Part shown: one piece after another, positions 29,574 to 38,490 of the stretch
Layout: each line of letters starts with the position of its first letter
Position numbering within the stretch: position 1 is the first letter of the stretch
NCBI GenBank assembly: GCA_963837585.1
Contig: CAWINX010000003.1
Location: 186,001-250,000 of the forward strand
Length of the DNA: 64,000 bases
Direction of reading: 5' to 3'
From: CAWINX01 sp963837585
GTDB taxonomy: Bacteria; Actinomycetota; Thermoleophilia; Solirubrobacterales; 70-9
Position numbers and translations under genes: made by a program
Notes under the pieces: model-generated
What the model was told of the DNA's origin: nothing
The model's database searches: none
What the model saw: the letters and a program-made list of their open reading frames with translations, nothing else

Positions 29574-31237
29574 ATGAGACGAAATTTGAAATACGGGCTG
29601 ATCGCCGCTGCCGCCGTGGCGGCGCTGGCGGCGCCCGCGGCGAGCGCCGATGACGTGCCCTCGGTCCCCACGGCGCCGACGCTGTCGCAGCCGGCCAGCA
29701 CCACCACGGTCCCCGCGCCCCAGGTCCAGCAGGGGGCGGAGATCGCGGCGCCGACGGTCGCCCCCGCCAAGCCCAAGGCGCAGGACGAGAACAGCAACGG
29801 AGGCACCTCGACCGGGGACGGCAAGAAGCAGCAGCCCGCTTCAGCGGATTCGAAACCGGCAACCGACGCCGTCGGCGCGCTCGCTTTCCCCACTTCCTCC
29901 CAGCCCTTCCCGATTCCGACCATCCCGTCCTCGACCTGCGCGGACGCGGGCGTTCCCCCGTGCTGGTGCCGATCTACCAGCGAGCCTCCCAGGCCTACGG
30001 GCTCGGCCCGCAGGGTCCCTCGGTCCTGGCCGGGATCAACGAGGTCGAGACCGCATTCGGCACCAACCTCAACGTCTCCTCGGCGGGCGCCGTCGGCTGG
30101 ATGCAGTTCATGCCATCGACCTGGGACTCCTACGGAGTCGACGCCAACGGCGACGGGGTCCGCGACCCGTTCAACCCCGAGGACGCGATCTTCGCCGCCG
30201 CCCGCTACCTGAGCGCCGCCGGCATGCCGCAGGACACCTACGGCGCGATCTACGCCTACAACCACGCCGACTGGTACGTCGCCGAGGTGCTCGCCAATGC
30301 CGACTGCTACGCCCCCGCGGTCGGCGGTTCGGCGGTGAGCGGTGTCGCACTGTCGCCGCAGCTCCAGGTTCTCACCTGCAGCTCCGCGCCGGACAAAGAC
30401 AAGAGCGTGCCGATCGACTACCTGAACGCCTTCGAGAACGCCGCCGGCAGGTACGACCTCGGGCCGCGCGGCGTCTGGGCTCTGGCCGCGATCGGGCGGA
30501 TTGAGTCGGACTTCGGCCGGGGAATGACCGAAAAGCAGATGCAGAGCGCCGGGCCGCTCGGGCTCGAGCCGTCCGAGTGGCGCCAGTACGGCGTCGATGG
30601 CGACGGCGACGGCAAGATCAGCCACGCCGACCCGGCAGACTCAGCCTCGACGCTGGCGAGGCTGATCTGGTCGCAGGGCAGCCTCCGCGCGGGCATCTTC
30701 ACGCACAACCAGGCCGAGTGGTACGTGCAGGCGGTGCTGGCCGAGGCAGACCGGACACAGGGGACCTGCAAGGTCCATTACGTGCAGTGGGCGATCGCCC
30801 CGCTTGCCACCGGCCCGCAGCCGGCCGGCGATACGTCGACGCTGATCGACGGCGTCGCCAACGCGCCGAAGGCGGCCCCCCCGGCGGTCAAGGCGGCGAT
30901 CGCCGCCGCCAACTCGATCGCCACCACTCCGTACATCTGGGGCGGCGGCCACGGGTCCTGGTACTCGTCGGGCTACGACTGCTCCGGGGCTGTCAGCTTC
31001 GCTCTCTACGGCGGCGGCCTGCTCGACCGGCCGCTCACCTCGGGCGAGCTGGAGAGCTATGGCGACCCGGGTCCCGGCCGTTGGATCACGATCTACGCAA
31101 GCCCGACGCACACCTACGCGGTGATCGCCGGGTTGCGCTGGGACACCGTCGGCGACGCCCAGGGAACCGGGCCGCGCTGGCACATCGAGCCGCCCTACCC
31201 GGACGGCTTCGTCGTGCGCCACCCGACCGGCTACTGA
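29574..31237 (+). CDS. Secreted peptidoglycan hydrolase: two lytic-transglycosylase-like domains plus NlpC/P60
   Basis: About 553 residues after joining a frameshift near 29958. Signal peptide (GLIAAAAVAALAAPAASA), a Pro/Thr/Ala linker, first transglycosylase domain (GINEVETAFGTNLNVSSAG, WMQFMPSTWDSYG, catalytic Glu in EVETAF), a second, degenerate one (GRIESDFG, LEPSEWRQYGVDGDGDG) and an NlpC/P60 peptidase-like domain with YDCSGAVSFALYGGG (Cys nucleophile) and THTYAVI (His). Calcium-loop-like DGDGDG follows the LT domains. Cuts both glycan strands and peptide stems in principle. Coupled to the anchored protein upstream. Confidence 0.85.
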
Positions 31238-31339
31238 GCCGCCCGCGCGCCCAGCTGAGCGGTCCCTGGACCAGTCGCGCGTTATGCGGCGTCGGGCGAC
31301 TATCGTTGAACCACCGGTCGTCGTTCAGAGGAGACAGAT

Positions 31340-31621
31340 ATGCCCACTTACGTGATGCTCACCAACCTCACAGCCGAGGGGATCAGGACGCTGAAGAACA
31401 ACCCCGGGCGAGTCTCCGAGGTCAATAAGGAGGTCGAGCAGATCGGCGCCAAGGTCGTGGCGCAGTACGCGACGCTCGGCCAGTACGACTTCGTCACCGT
31501 GATCGAGGCCCCAGACGAGAAGACGATGGCCAAGGTCTCGGTCGAGCTGGGCTCGCGCGGGACGATGACCAGCCAGACGATGGCGGCGATGCCGACCGAA
31601 GACCTCACCTCCTCCCTCTAG
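31340..31621 (+). CDS. GYD-domain protein
   Basis: 93 residues, a single ferredoxin-like GYD domain: MPTYVMLTNLTAEGIRT, then ATLGQYDFVTVIEAPD where GQYDFV is the namesake motif. GAGGAG lies before the ATG. Two bases separate it from purD, so it is probably the first gene of the purine run. Function of GYD proteins is not established. Confidence 0.85.
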   Translation: MPTYVMLTNLTAEGIRTLKNNPGRVSEVNKEVEQIGAKVVAQYATLGQYDFVTVIEAPDEKTMAKVSVELGSRGTMTSQTMAAMPTEDLTSSL

Positions 31622-31622
31622 C

Positions 31623-32899
31623 TTGAACGTCCTGGTCGTCGGCGGGGGCGGGCGCGAGCACGCGATCGTGCGGGCGCTGGCGCGATCGGCCCGGGGGCCG
31701 CGGCTGCTCTGCGCGCCGGGCAACGCCGGGATCGCCGCCGACGCCGAGTGCCTGCCGGCGGTGGCGGCCGATGACGTCGAGGCGATCGTCGCGGCGGCGA
31801 AGGAGCATGCGGTCGACCTCGTCGTGGTCGGGCCCGAGGCGGCGCTGGTGGCGGGGGTCGTCGATGCGCTGGAGGAGGCGGGCGTGCCGGCCTTTGGGCC
31901 GGGCGCCGCGGCGGCGGAGCTGGAGGGGTCGAAGGCCTTCGCCAAGCAGTTGATGGAGGAGGCCGGGGTGCCGACCGCCTCCCACGTCCTGCTGCGCGGG
32001 GCCGAGGAGGCGGCGGCGCACCTGGCGAGCGCCGAGTACCCGCTGGTGCTGAAGGCCGACGGGCTGGCGGCGGGCAAGGGCGTGATCATCTGCCCGACCG
32101 AGGCCGAGGCGAGGGCGGCGGTCGAGGTCTTCTTCACCGAGCGACGCTTCGGCGCAGACTGGCGGTGGTGGCGGAGGAGTTCCTCGAGGGGGAGGAGCTC
32201 TCGCTGCTGGCGCTCTGCGACGGCGAGAACGTCGTGGCGCTGGCGCCGGCCCAGGACTACAAGCGGATCTTCGACGGCGACGAGGGGCCCAACACCGGTG
32301 GGATGGGCAGCTACTCGCCGGTGCCCGGCTTCGGCCCGGCCGAGGTCGAGGGGATCGTCGACGCGGTGCACCGCCCTGTCGTCGCGGCGCTGGCGCGGCG
32401 CGGAGTCCCCTTCCACGGCGTCCTCTACGCGGGCCTGATGATCGGGCCCGATGGCCCGAAGGTGCTCGAGTTCAACACCCGCTTCGGCGACCCCGAGACG
32501 CAGGCGGTGCTGCCGCGGCTGCGCTCAGACCTGCTCGACCTCTGCCTGGCGGCGCGCGAGCCGGGGGGGCTGGCGGGGGCGGAGGCGGAGTTCGGCGAGG
32601 ACTGGGCGGTGACCGTCGTCCTCGCCTCGGCGGGCTATCCGGAATCCTCCTCGAAGGGCGACGTGATCGGCGGGCTCGAGGCGGCCGCCGAGGCGGCGGA
32701 GGTGACCCACGCCGGGACGGCGGAGCGCGACGGGGAGATCGTCACCGCCGGCGGCCGCGTGCTCAACGTGACCGCTCTGGGGGCGACGCCCGCCGAAGCA
32801 CGCGATCACGCATACGATGCGGCCCGACGGATCGAATTTGACGGAATGCAGATGCGCTCCGACATCGCCGCTCGCGCGGTGGAGCGCGTCCCCAGTTAG
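31623..32899 (+). CDS. purD: Phosphoribosylamine-glycine ligase
   Basis: Second step of purine synthesis: phosphoribosylamine plus glycine plus ATP gives GAR. N-domain VLVVGGGGREHAIVRAL, ATP-grasp domain (YPLVLKADGLAAGKGVIIC, DGDEGPNTGGMG, FNTRFGDPETQ). A frameshift near 32160 lies in the lid region (EERRFGADW to VVAEEFLEG). TTG start at 31623 gives the standard N-terminus. About 425 residues. 12 bp before purE. Confidence 0.94.
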
Positions 32900-32911
32900 A
32901 GAGAGGACAGC

Positions 32912-33394
32912 ATGAGCGAGATCTCAGAAGAGCCGCAGCCGACCGAGTCGACGACGATGCCGGCGGTCGAGGAGGCCTTCGACGAGATCGCCGTCGACGA
33001 GCCCCTGGTCGGGATCATCATGGGCTCCAAGAACGACAAGCCGAAGATGCAGCCGGCCGGCGCCGCCCTGCACGACGCCGGCATCCGCTACGAGGTGCGG
33101 GTGATGAGCGCCCACCGCGACCCGGAGCTGGTCCGCGAGTACTGCATGAACGCGCGGATGCGGGGGCTGAAGGTGATCATCGCCGGCGCCGGGATGTCGG
33201 CGGCGCTGCCCGGGGTCGCCGCCGCCCACACCGACCTGCCGGTGATCGGGGTGCCGATCCTCGGCAAGAGCCTCGGCGGGCTGGACGCGCTGCTCTCGGC
33301 GGTGCAGATGCCCCCCGGCATCCCGGTCGCCTGTGTGGCGATCGACGGGGCGAAAAACGCCGGGGTCCTCGCAGCGCGGATAATCAACGCGTGA
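32912..33394 (+). CDS. purE: N5-carboxyaminoimidazole ribonucleotide mutase
   Basis: Rearranges N5-CAIR to CAIR (class I PurE). Residues 1-33 are an acidic extension not found in most PurE proteins; the fold starts at VGIIMGSKNDKPKM (GSxSD replaced by GSKND), then VMSAHRDPE, AGAGMSAALPGVAAAHT, LPVIGVPI. 160 residues. Class I enzymes need PurK, which is not in the window. GTGA overlap with purB. Confidence 0.94.
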   Translation: MSEISEEPQPTESTTMPAVEEAFDEIAVDEPLVGIIMGSKNDKPKMQPAGAALHDAGIRYEVRVMSAHRDPELVREYCMNARMRGLKVIIAGAGMSAALPGVAAAHTDLPVIGVPILGKSLGGLDALLSAVQMPPGIPVACVAIDGAKNAGVLAARIINA

Positions 33395-34674
33395 TCCCTC
33401 GCTACACGCGGGAAGAAATCGGGGCCGTCTGGTCACCGCAGCGCAAGCTCGAGTGCTGGCTCGAAGTCGAGCTGGCCGCGACCGAGGCCTGGGCCGAGGA
33501 GGGCGTCGTACCGGCCGAGGCGGCCGAGGCGGCTCGGTCGAACGCGGCCTTCACTGTCGAGGCAGTCGCCGAGCGTGAGAAGGTCACCGACCACGACGTC
33601 GCCGCCTTCGTCGACGTGGTGGCGGAATCCGTCGGCGAGCACGGCCGCTGGATCCACTACGGGCTGACCTCCTCCGACGTGCTCGACACGGCGCTCGCCC
33701 TACAGCTGCGTCAGGCGGGCGAGGTGGTGCTGGCGAGCGCCCGCGCCTACCGCGACGCCCTGGTCGAGCGGGCGCTGGAGCACCGCGACACCCTCTGCGT
33801 CGGTCGCACCCACGGGGTCCACGCCGAGCCGACCACCTTCGGTCTGCGCCTCGCCGGCTTCGCCTTCGAGGCGGACCGCAACCTGGCGCGGCTCGCCGAT
33901 GCCTTCGAGCAGCTGCGCTTCGGCAAGCTCTCCGGCGCGGTCGGCACCTACGCCTCGGTGCCGCCGGCGGTCGAAGCGCGGGTGATGGAGCGACTCGGGC
34001 TGAACCGTGAGGACATCGCCACCCAGGTGGTGCCGCGCGACCGCCACGCGGTGCTGACTTCGGCGATCGCGATCGCCGGCGCCGGGCTGGAGCGCTTCGC
34101 GACCGAGGTGCGCAACCTGCAGCGCACCGAGGTGCGCGAGGTCGAGGAGCCCTTCGCGGCGGGACAGAAGGGATCCTCGGCGATGCCGCACAAGCGCAAC
34201 CCGATCCGCACCGAGCGGATCACCGGCCTGGCCCGCGTCCTGCGCGGCTACGCACAGGCGGGGCTGGAGAACGTCGCCCTCTGGCACGAGCGCGACATCT
34301 CCCACTCCGGCGCCGAGCGGGTGATCCTCCCCGACGCGACGATCGGCCTCGACTACATGCAGGACCTGGCGGCCAAGGTCGCCGCCGGGATGACGGTCCG
34401 CGCCGAGCGGATGCAGGAGAACCTCGAGCTGACCCACGGCGCCCTGTTCAGCCAGCGCGCCCTCACCGCCCTGGTCGAGTCGGGGATGACCCGCGACGAC
34501 GCCTACCGGGTCGTCCAGGAGAACGCCCAGCGCGCCTGGGACACCGGCACCGAGTTCCGCGAGCTGCTCGGCGAGGCGGCCCCCGACCTCGACCTCGACG
34601 CGGTCTTCGACCACGGCGCCTACCTCACCCACATCCCCGAGATCTTCGAGCGGCTCGAAGCGCTGCGGGGTTAG
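33391..34674 (+). CDS. purB: Adenylosuccinate lyase
   Basis: Cleaves SAICAR and adenylosuccinate, releasing fumarate. Fumarase/aspartase superfamily: TSSDVLDTALAL, RTHGVHAEPTTFG (catalytic His) and the signature SSAMPHKRNP with the mobile catalytic serine. 427 residues, uninterrupted. GTG start. Its stop overlaps the last bases of the minus-strand vapC. Confidence 0.95.
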   Translation: MIPRYTREEIGAVWSPQRKLECWLEVELAATEAWAEEGVVPAEAAEAARSNAAFTVEAVAEREKVTDHDVAAFVDVVAESVGEHGRWIHYGLTSSDVLDTALALQLRQAGEVVLASARAYRDALVERALEHRDTLCVGRTHGVHAEPTTFGLRLAGFAFEADRNLARLADAFEQLRFGKLSGAVGTYASVPPAVEARVMERLGLNREDIATQVVPRDRHAVLTSAIAIAGAGLERFATEVRNLQRTEVREVEEPFAAGQKGSSAMPHKRNPIRTERITGLARVLRGYAQAGLENVALWHERDISHSGAERVILPDATIGLDYMQDLAAKVAAGMTVRAERMQENLELTHGALFSQRALTALVESGMTRDDAYRVVQENAQRAWDTGTEFRELLGEAAPDLDLDAVFDHGAYLTHIPEIFERLEALRG

Positions 34675-35084
34675 ACCGGGATCACGGTCAGGCCGGCGAT
34701 GCCGGAGAGGGCGTCGAAGTCGCCGTCCTGGGTTACGACCGGGATCTCGTGTGCGGCGGCGGTCGCCGCGATCCACATGTCGTTGACCGTGACCTTCCTG
34801 CCCGAAGCGGCCAAGTAGGCGCGCATCTGCGACCAGGCCCGCGATACCGCTTCGTCGACGGGAAGCGTCACGATGCGATTCGCCAGCTCAAAGGTCGCCA
34901 ACCGCCGGTCGCGTGTCTCGACGTCCTCCGCGGCGAGGATGCCCACCCGCAGCTCCGCCTTGGTCACCACCGAGATTGCGGTTACCTCGGGCATCGCTTT
35001 CAGGCGTAGAGGCCTGCCACTCTCAACGGCAATGAGGACCGAGGTGTCGAGGAGACCCCGCGAGCCTTCCCGATCGCTCACCAC
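34671..35084 (-). CDS. vapC: VapC-type PIN-domain ribonuclease toxin
   Basis: 137 residues; PIN acidic residues are seen in LLDTSVLIA (Asp), KAELRVG (Glu), NDMWIAATA (Asp) and TQDGDFDAL (Asp). VapC toxins cut tRNA or rRNA. GTG start overlaps the antitoxin gene by 7 bp, and the 3' end overlaps purB. A second, partly lost relative is found at 47574. Uninterrupted. Confidence 0.9.
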   Translation of the reverse strand: MVSDREGSRGLLDTSVLIAVESGRPLRLKAMPEVTAISVVTKAELRVGILAAEDVETRDRRLATFELANRIVTLPVDEAVSRAWSQMRAYLAASGRKVTVNDMWIAATAAAHEIPVVTQDGDFDALSGIAGLTVIPV

Positions 35085-35336
35085 AGCTCGTTGAGACCGT
35101 CTTCGTCCGTGGTCTCACCCGCGAGGCGCTTGAGGTCGTCGCGCAGGCCGGGGTCGGCGGAGTGCGTCTTCAAGAGCTCGACCAACTCCTCGCGTGGCAT
35201 CCATCGCGGCTCCTCGGCCGCGATGAGGGACGAGATCGGCGACTGGCTTTCCCCGCACCGTGATCACCATGCTCTCGCCCGCTTCCACCCGCCGCAGCAG
35301 GCTCGCGGTCTTGTTTCGCAGCTCTCGTGTCGCCAC
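35078..35336 (-). CDS. Phd/YefM-type antitoxin of the VapC module
   Basis: About 85 residues when repaired. GTG start gives ATRELRNKTASLLRRVEAGE and ITVRGKPVADLVP, the Phd/YefM DNA-binding fold. A frameshift near 35220 (one extra G) joins EEPRWMPREELVELL and a tail ending LNELW, which should wrap around the toxin. Upstream, around 35341-35362, GTGC...GCAC and CTAC...GTAG repeats and an AT-rich box may form the autoregulatory promoter/operator. Confidence 0.8.
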
Positions 35337-35394
35337 TTCTACGATAGTGCGACAAATGTAGCACTTAGATTGCGGGCCGAACTTCGAAGGGAGC

Positions 35395-36726
35395 TTAAGC
35401 CGGGACGGGGTCGCGCTCGCGGGCCGGGCGGCGGGCGGTGACGACGACCGGGGTGCCCGCTCGGGGCGAGAGGGTGATGTTGCGGCGGCCGATCTTCTCC
35501 GGCGCCGGGTCGGCCTTGCGCAGCTCGCAGCGGGTGAGGACCTCGCGCAGGACGATCCGCATCTCGAACTCGGCGAAGGCGGCGCCGATGCAGCGGCGGA
35601 TGCCGCCGCCGAAGGGGATCCAGGCGTAGGTGTCGGGGGCGTCCTCAAGGAAGCGCTCCGGCTTGAAGGCGAACGGCTCGGGATAGACGTCGGGGCGGGT
35701 GTGGGCGAGCCAGATCGCCGGGGTGACGTCGGTGCCGGCGGGCAGGGTGAGGCCGTCGACGCTGAGCTCCTCGGCGAGGCGGCGGCCGGCCAGCGGCACC
35801 ACCGGGCGCAGCCGCAGCGACTCGCTGATCGTCGCGCGCATGTAGTCGTCCTCACCCGCCTCCAGCGAGTCGCGCAGGCGCTGCAGCGGCTCGGGGTGGC
35901 GGAGCAAAAGGTCGAAGGTCCAGGCGAGCGCCGTCGCGGTGGTCTCGTGACCGGCGAGCAGCAGGGTCATCAGCTGGTCGCGCAGGTCGGTGTCGGTCAT
36001 CCCCTCGCCGTCCTCGAAGCGGGCGAGGATCAGCGCCGAGAGCATGTCGTCGCGCTCCTCGAGGTCGTCCCGGCGCCGGTGCTCGGCGATCTCGGCGTAG
36101 AGCAGCTCGTCGGCCTCCTTCAGCTGGCGCTCGAACTTGACCCAGGGGCCGCGGCCGCCAAAGCGCCGCGAGGCCAGGGCGATCAGCTGCGCGGACGGCG
36201 AGGCGGTCTCGGCCAGCACCTTGGTGAGGACGACGCGCAGCTTCTCCAGCCGCGGCCCGTCGGCGACGCCGAAGACGACCCGCAGGATCACCTCCAGGGT
36301 GATCGCCTGCATCCGCGGGTGGATCGCGAACTCCTCGTGCAGCGGCCAGGAGTCGATCTCGGCGTCGACGATCTCCTCGACCAGAGGCTCATAGGAGCGC
36401 ATCCGCTCGCCGTGGAAGGCGGGCAGCATCAGTTTGCGGTGGGCGAGGTGGTCGGCGCCCTCCAGCAGCAACAGCGAGCGGGCGCCGAGAATCGGCTTGA
36501 GGATGATGTCGCGTCCCGGCGGCAGGCCGTGCTCGCGCTCCGTGTAGAGGGCCTTGATCGCCGCCGGGTCGGAGATCATCACCATCGGTCGCTCGAAGGT
36601 GAGGAATTTGACGCTGAAGGAATCGCCGTAACGAGCCCGGGCTTCCTGCATGAAGGGCAGCGGCCGAAACGACCAGCGCAGCGTCTGTTTCAGCGGCGAG
36701 ATGTCCAACTCGGGGGGAAGGCTCAC
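35395..36726 (-). CDS. Cytochrome P450
   Basis: 443-residue soluble monooxygenase. I-helix AGHETTATAL, ExxR in ESLRLRP, and the heme loop FGGGIRRCIGAAFAEFE with the thiolate cysteine. An N-terminal PPELDISPLKQTLRW segment is Pro-rich, with no membrane anchor. No ferredoxin or reductase is next to it. It stands inverted inside the purine cluster, together with the toxin-antitoxin pair. Substrate unknown. Confidence 0.93.
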   Translation of the reverse strand: MSLPPELDISPLKQTLRWSFRPLPFMQEARARYGDSFSVKFLTFERPMVMISDPAAIKALYTEREHGLPPGRDIILKPILGARSLLLLEGADHLAHRKLMLPAFHGERMRSYEPLVEEIVDAEIDSWPLHEEFAIHPRMQAITLEVILRVVFGVADGPRLEKLRVVLTKVLAETASPSAQLIALASRRFGGRGPWVKFERQLKEADELLYAEIAEHRRRDDLEERDDMLSALILARFEDGEGMTDTDLRDQLMTLLLAGHETTATALAWTFDLLLRHPEPLQRLRDSLEAGEDDYMRATISESLRLRPVVPLAGRRLAEELSVDGLTLPAGTDVTPAIWLAHTRPDVYPEPFAFKPERFLEDAPDTYAWIPFGGGIRRCIGAAFAEFEMRIVLREVLTRCELRKADPAPEKIGRRNITLSPRAGTPVVVTARRPARERDPVPA

Positions 36727-36791
36727 GGGGAAGAGGATCGCAGAAGCGAGCGGCGCGGCCCTCCGCTTCCGCGATGGTTAGCATCGGCTTA

Positions 36792-37640
36792 ATGCCGACC
36801 CTCGCCGACCTGAAGCTCCACTCCTCCGGGAAGGTCCGTGAGATCTACGAGTGGGAGGACGACCTGCTGATGGTCGCCTCGGACCGGATCTCGATCTATG
36901 ACGTGGTGATGCCGACCGCGATCCCCGAGAAGGGGAAGGTGCTGACGCAGATGTCGGTCTTCTGGTTCGAGACGACCGGCGACATCGTCCCCAACCACCT
37001 GCTCTCCGAGGACGTGCCGGAGGAGGTGGCCGACCGCGCCCTGCGGGTGCGCAAGCTGGAGATGTACCCGGTCGAGTGCGTGGTCCGCGGCTACCTGTCC
37101 GGCTCGGGCTGGAAGGAGTACCGCGAGTCGCGCTCGGTCTGCGGGATCGAGCTTCCCGACGGGCTGCTCGAGTCCGACCGCCTGCCGGAGCCGATCTTCA
37201 CCCCGGCGACCAAGGCCGAGCTCGGCGAGCACGACGAGAACATCGACTTCGAGCGGGCGGCGGAGATCGTCGGCGACCGGGCGCTGATGGAGGAGCTGCG
37301 GCGGGTCTCGATCGACCTCTACAGCCACGCCGCCAAGCACGCGGCGGCGCGCGGGATCATCCTCGCCGACACCAAGTTCGAGTTCGGCCGCCACGCCGGC
37401 GCCGAGGTCGTCCTCGCCGACGAGGTCCTCACCCCCGACTCCTCGCGCTTCTGGCCGGCCGACCGCTACGAGCCGGGGAAGACCCAGCCCTCCTTCGACA
37501 AGCAGTACGTGCGCGACTGGGCGGACGAGGCCGGCTGGGACCACGCCCCGCCCGCCCCCGAGCTGCCGCCCGACGTGGTCGAGCAGACGCGGGCCAAGTA
37601 CGTCGAGGCCTACGAGCGGATCACGGAGCGCTCCTTCTAG
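36792..37640 (+). CDS. purC: SAICAR synthetase
   Basis: Joins CAIR and aspartate. GKVREIYEWEDDLLMVASDRIS, the SAICAR motif VECVVRGYLSGSGWKEY, IILADTKFEFG and SFDKQYVRDW are all present; 282 residues. ATG at 36792 is chosen over 36774 since family members start MPTLADL-like. One-base overlap with purS. Confidence 0.95.
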   Translation: MPTLADLKLHSSGKVREIYEWEDDLLMVASDRISIYDVVMPTAIPEKGKVLTQMSVFWFETTGDIVPNHLLSEDVPEEVADRALRVRKLEMYPVECVVRGYLSGSGWKEYRESRSVCGIELPDGLLESDRLPEPIFTPATKAELGEHDENIDFERAAEIVGDRALMEELRRVSIDLYSHAAKHAAARGIILADTKFEFGRHAGAEVVLADEVLTPDSSRFWPADRYEPGKTQPSFDKQYVRDWADEAGWDHAPPAPELPPDVVEQTRAKYVEAYERITERSF

Positions 37641-37864
37641 TGGCGCGGGCCAGGGTGCTGATCCGCCCGAAGGAGGGAATCCTCGACCCGCAGGGCAAGG
37701 CGGTCGAGCGGGCGCTGCCGGCGCTCGGCTTCGAGGGCGTCGAGCACGTGCGGGTCGGGCGGATGGTCGAGCTGGAGGCCGAGGACCCGGAGCGGCTCGC
37801 CGAGCTCTGCGAGAAGCTGCTCGCCAACCCCCTGATCGAAGACTTCGAGATCGAAACGCTGTGA
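37640..37864 (+). CDS. purS: FGAM synthase subunit PurS
   Basis: 74 residues. Small subunit of the three-part PurLQS amidotransferase. RVLIRPKEGILDPQGKAVERAL and GFEGVEHVRVGR are the family core. GTG start within the purC stop region; its stop overlaps purQ (GTGA). Confidence 0.92.
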   Translation: MARARVLIRPKEGILDPQGKAVERALPALGFEGVEHVRVGRMVELEAEDPERLAELCEKLLANPLIEDFEIETL

Positions 37865-38490
37865 TCTGGGGGGTGCTGCAGTTCCCCGGTTCCTGCGACG
37901 AGCGGGACGCCCTGCACGCCTGCTCGCTGCTCGGCGAGGCGCGGCTGCTCTGGCACGAGGAGCGCGACCTCGGCGGGGTCGACGCGGTCGTCGTCCCCGG
38001 CGGCTTCTCCTACGGCGACTACCTGCGCGCCGGGGCGATCGCCCGCTTCTCCCCGGCGATGGAGGCGGTCGCCGAGTTCGCCGCGGCGGGCGGGCCGGTG
38101 CTGGGAATCTGCAACGGCTTCCAGGTCCTCTGCGAGGCAGGGCTGCTGCCGGGCGCCCTGCTGGTCAACGAGGAGCTGCGCTTCGTCTGCCGCCAGGTCG
38201 AGCTGATCGACGCCGACGGCGAGCGGCTCTCGATCCCGGTCAAGCACGGCGAGGGGCGCTACTGGGCGCCGGAGGAGATGCTCGACGAGATCGAGGCGGG
38301 CGGGCAGGTGGCGTTCCGCTACGCGCCGGGGCAGAACCCAAACGGCTCGGCGCGCGACATCGCCGGGGTGACGAACGAAGCCGGCAACGTGGTCGGCCTG
38401 ATGCCACACCCCGAGCACGCAGTCGACCCGTTGACCGGATCCACGGACGGGCTGCGGATTTTCCAGTCCCTCGCCGGGGTGGCTGCGTGA
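37861..38490 (+). CDS. purQ: FGAM synthase subunit PurQ (glutaminase)
   Basis: 209 residues. Class I glutamine amidotransferase: catalytic Cys in GICNGFQVL, His and Glu in MPHPEHA; VVVPGGFSYGDYLRAGAIA forms the oxyanion side. Passes ammonia to PurL. GTG start; ends in a GTGA overlap with purL. Confidence 0.94.
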   Translation: MIWGVLQFPGSCDERDALHACSLLGEARLLWHEERDLGGVDAVVVPGGFSYGDYLRAGAIARFSPAMEAVAEFAAAGGPVLGICNGFQVLCEAGLLPGALLVNEELRFVCRQVELIDADGERLSIPVKHGEGRYWAPEEMLDEIEAGGQVAFRYAPGQNPNGSARDIAGVTNEAGNVVGLMPHPEHAVDPLTGSTDGLRIFQSLAGVAA

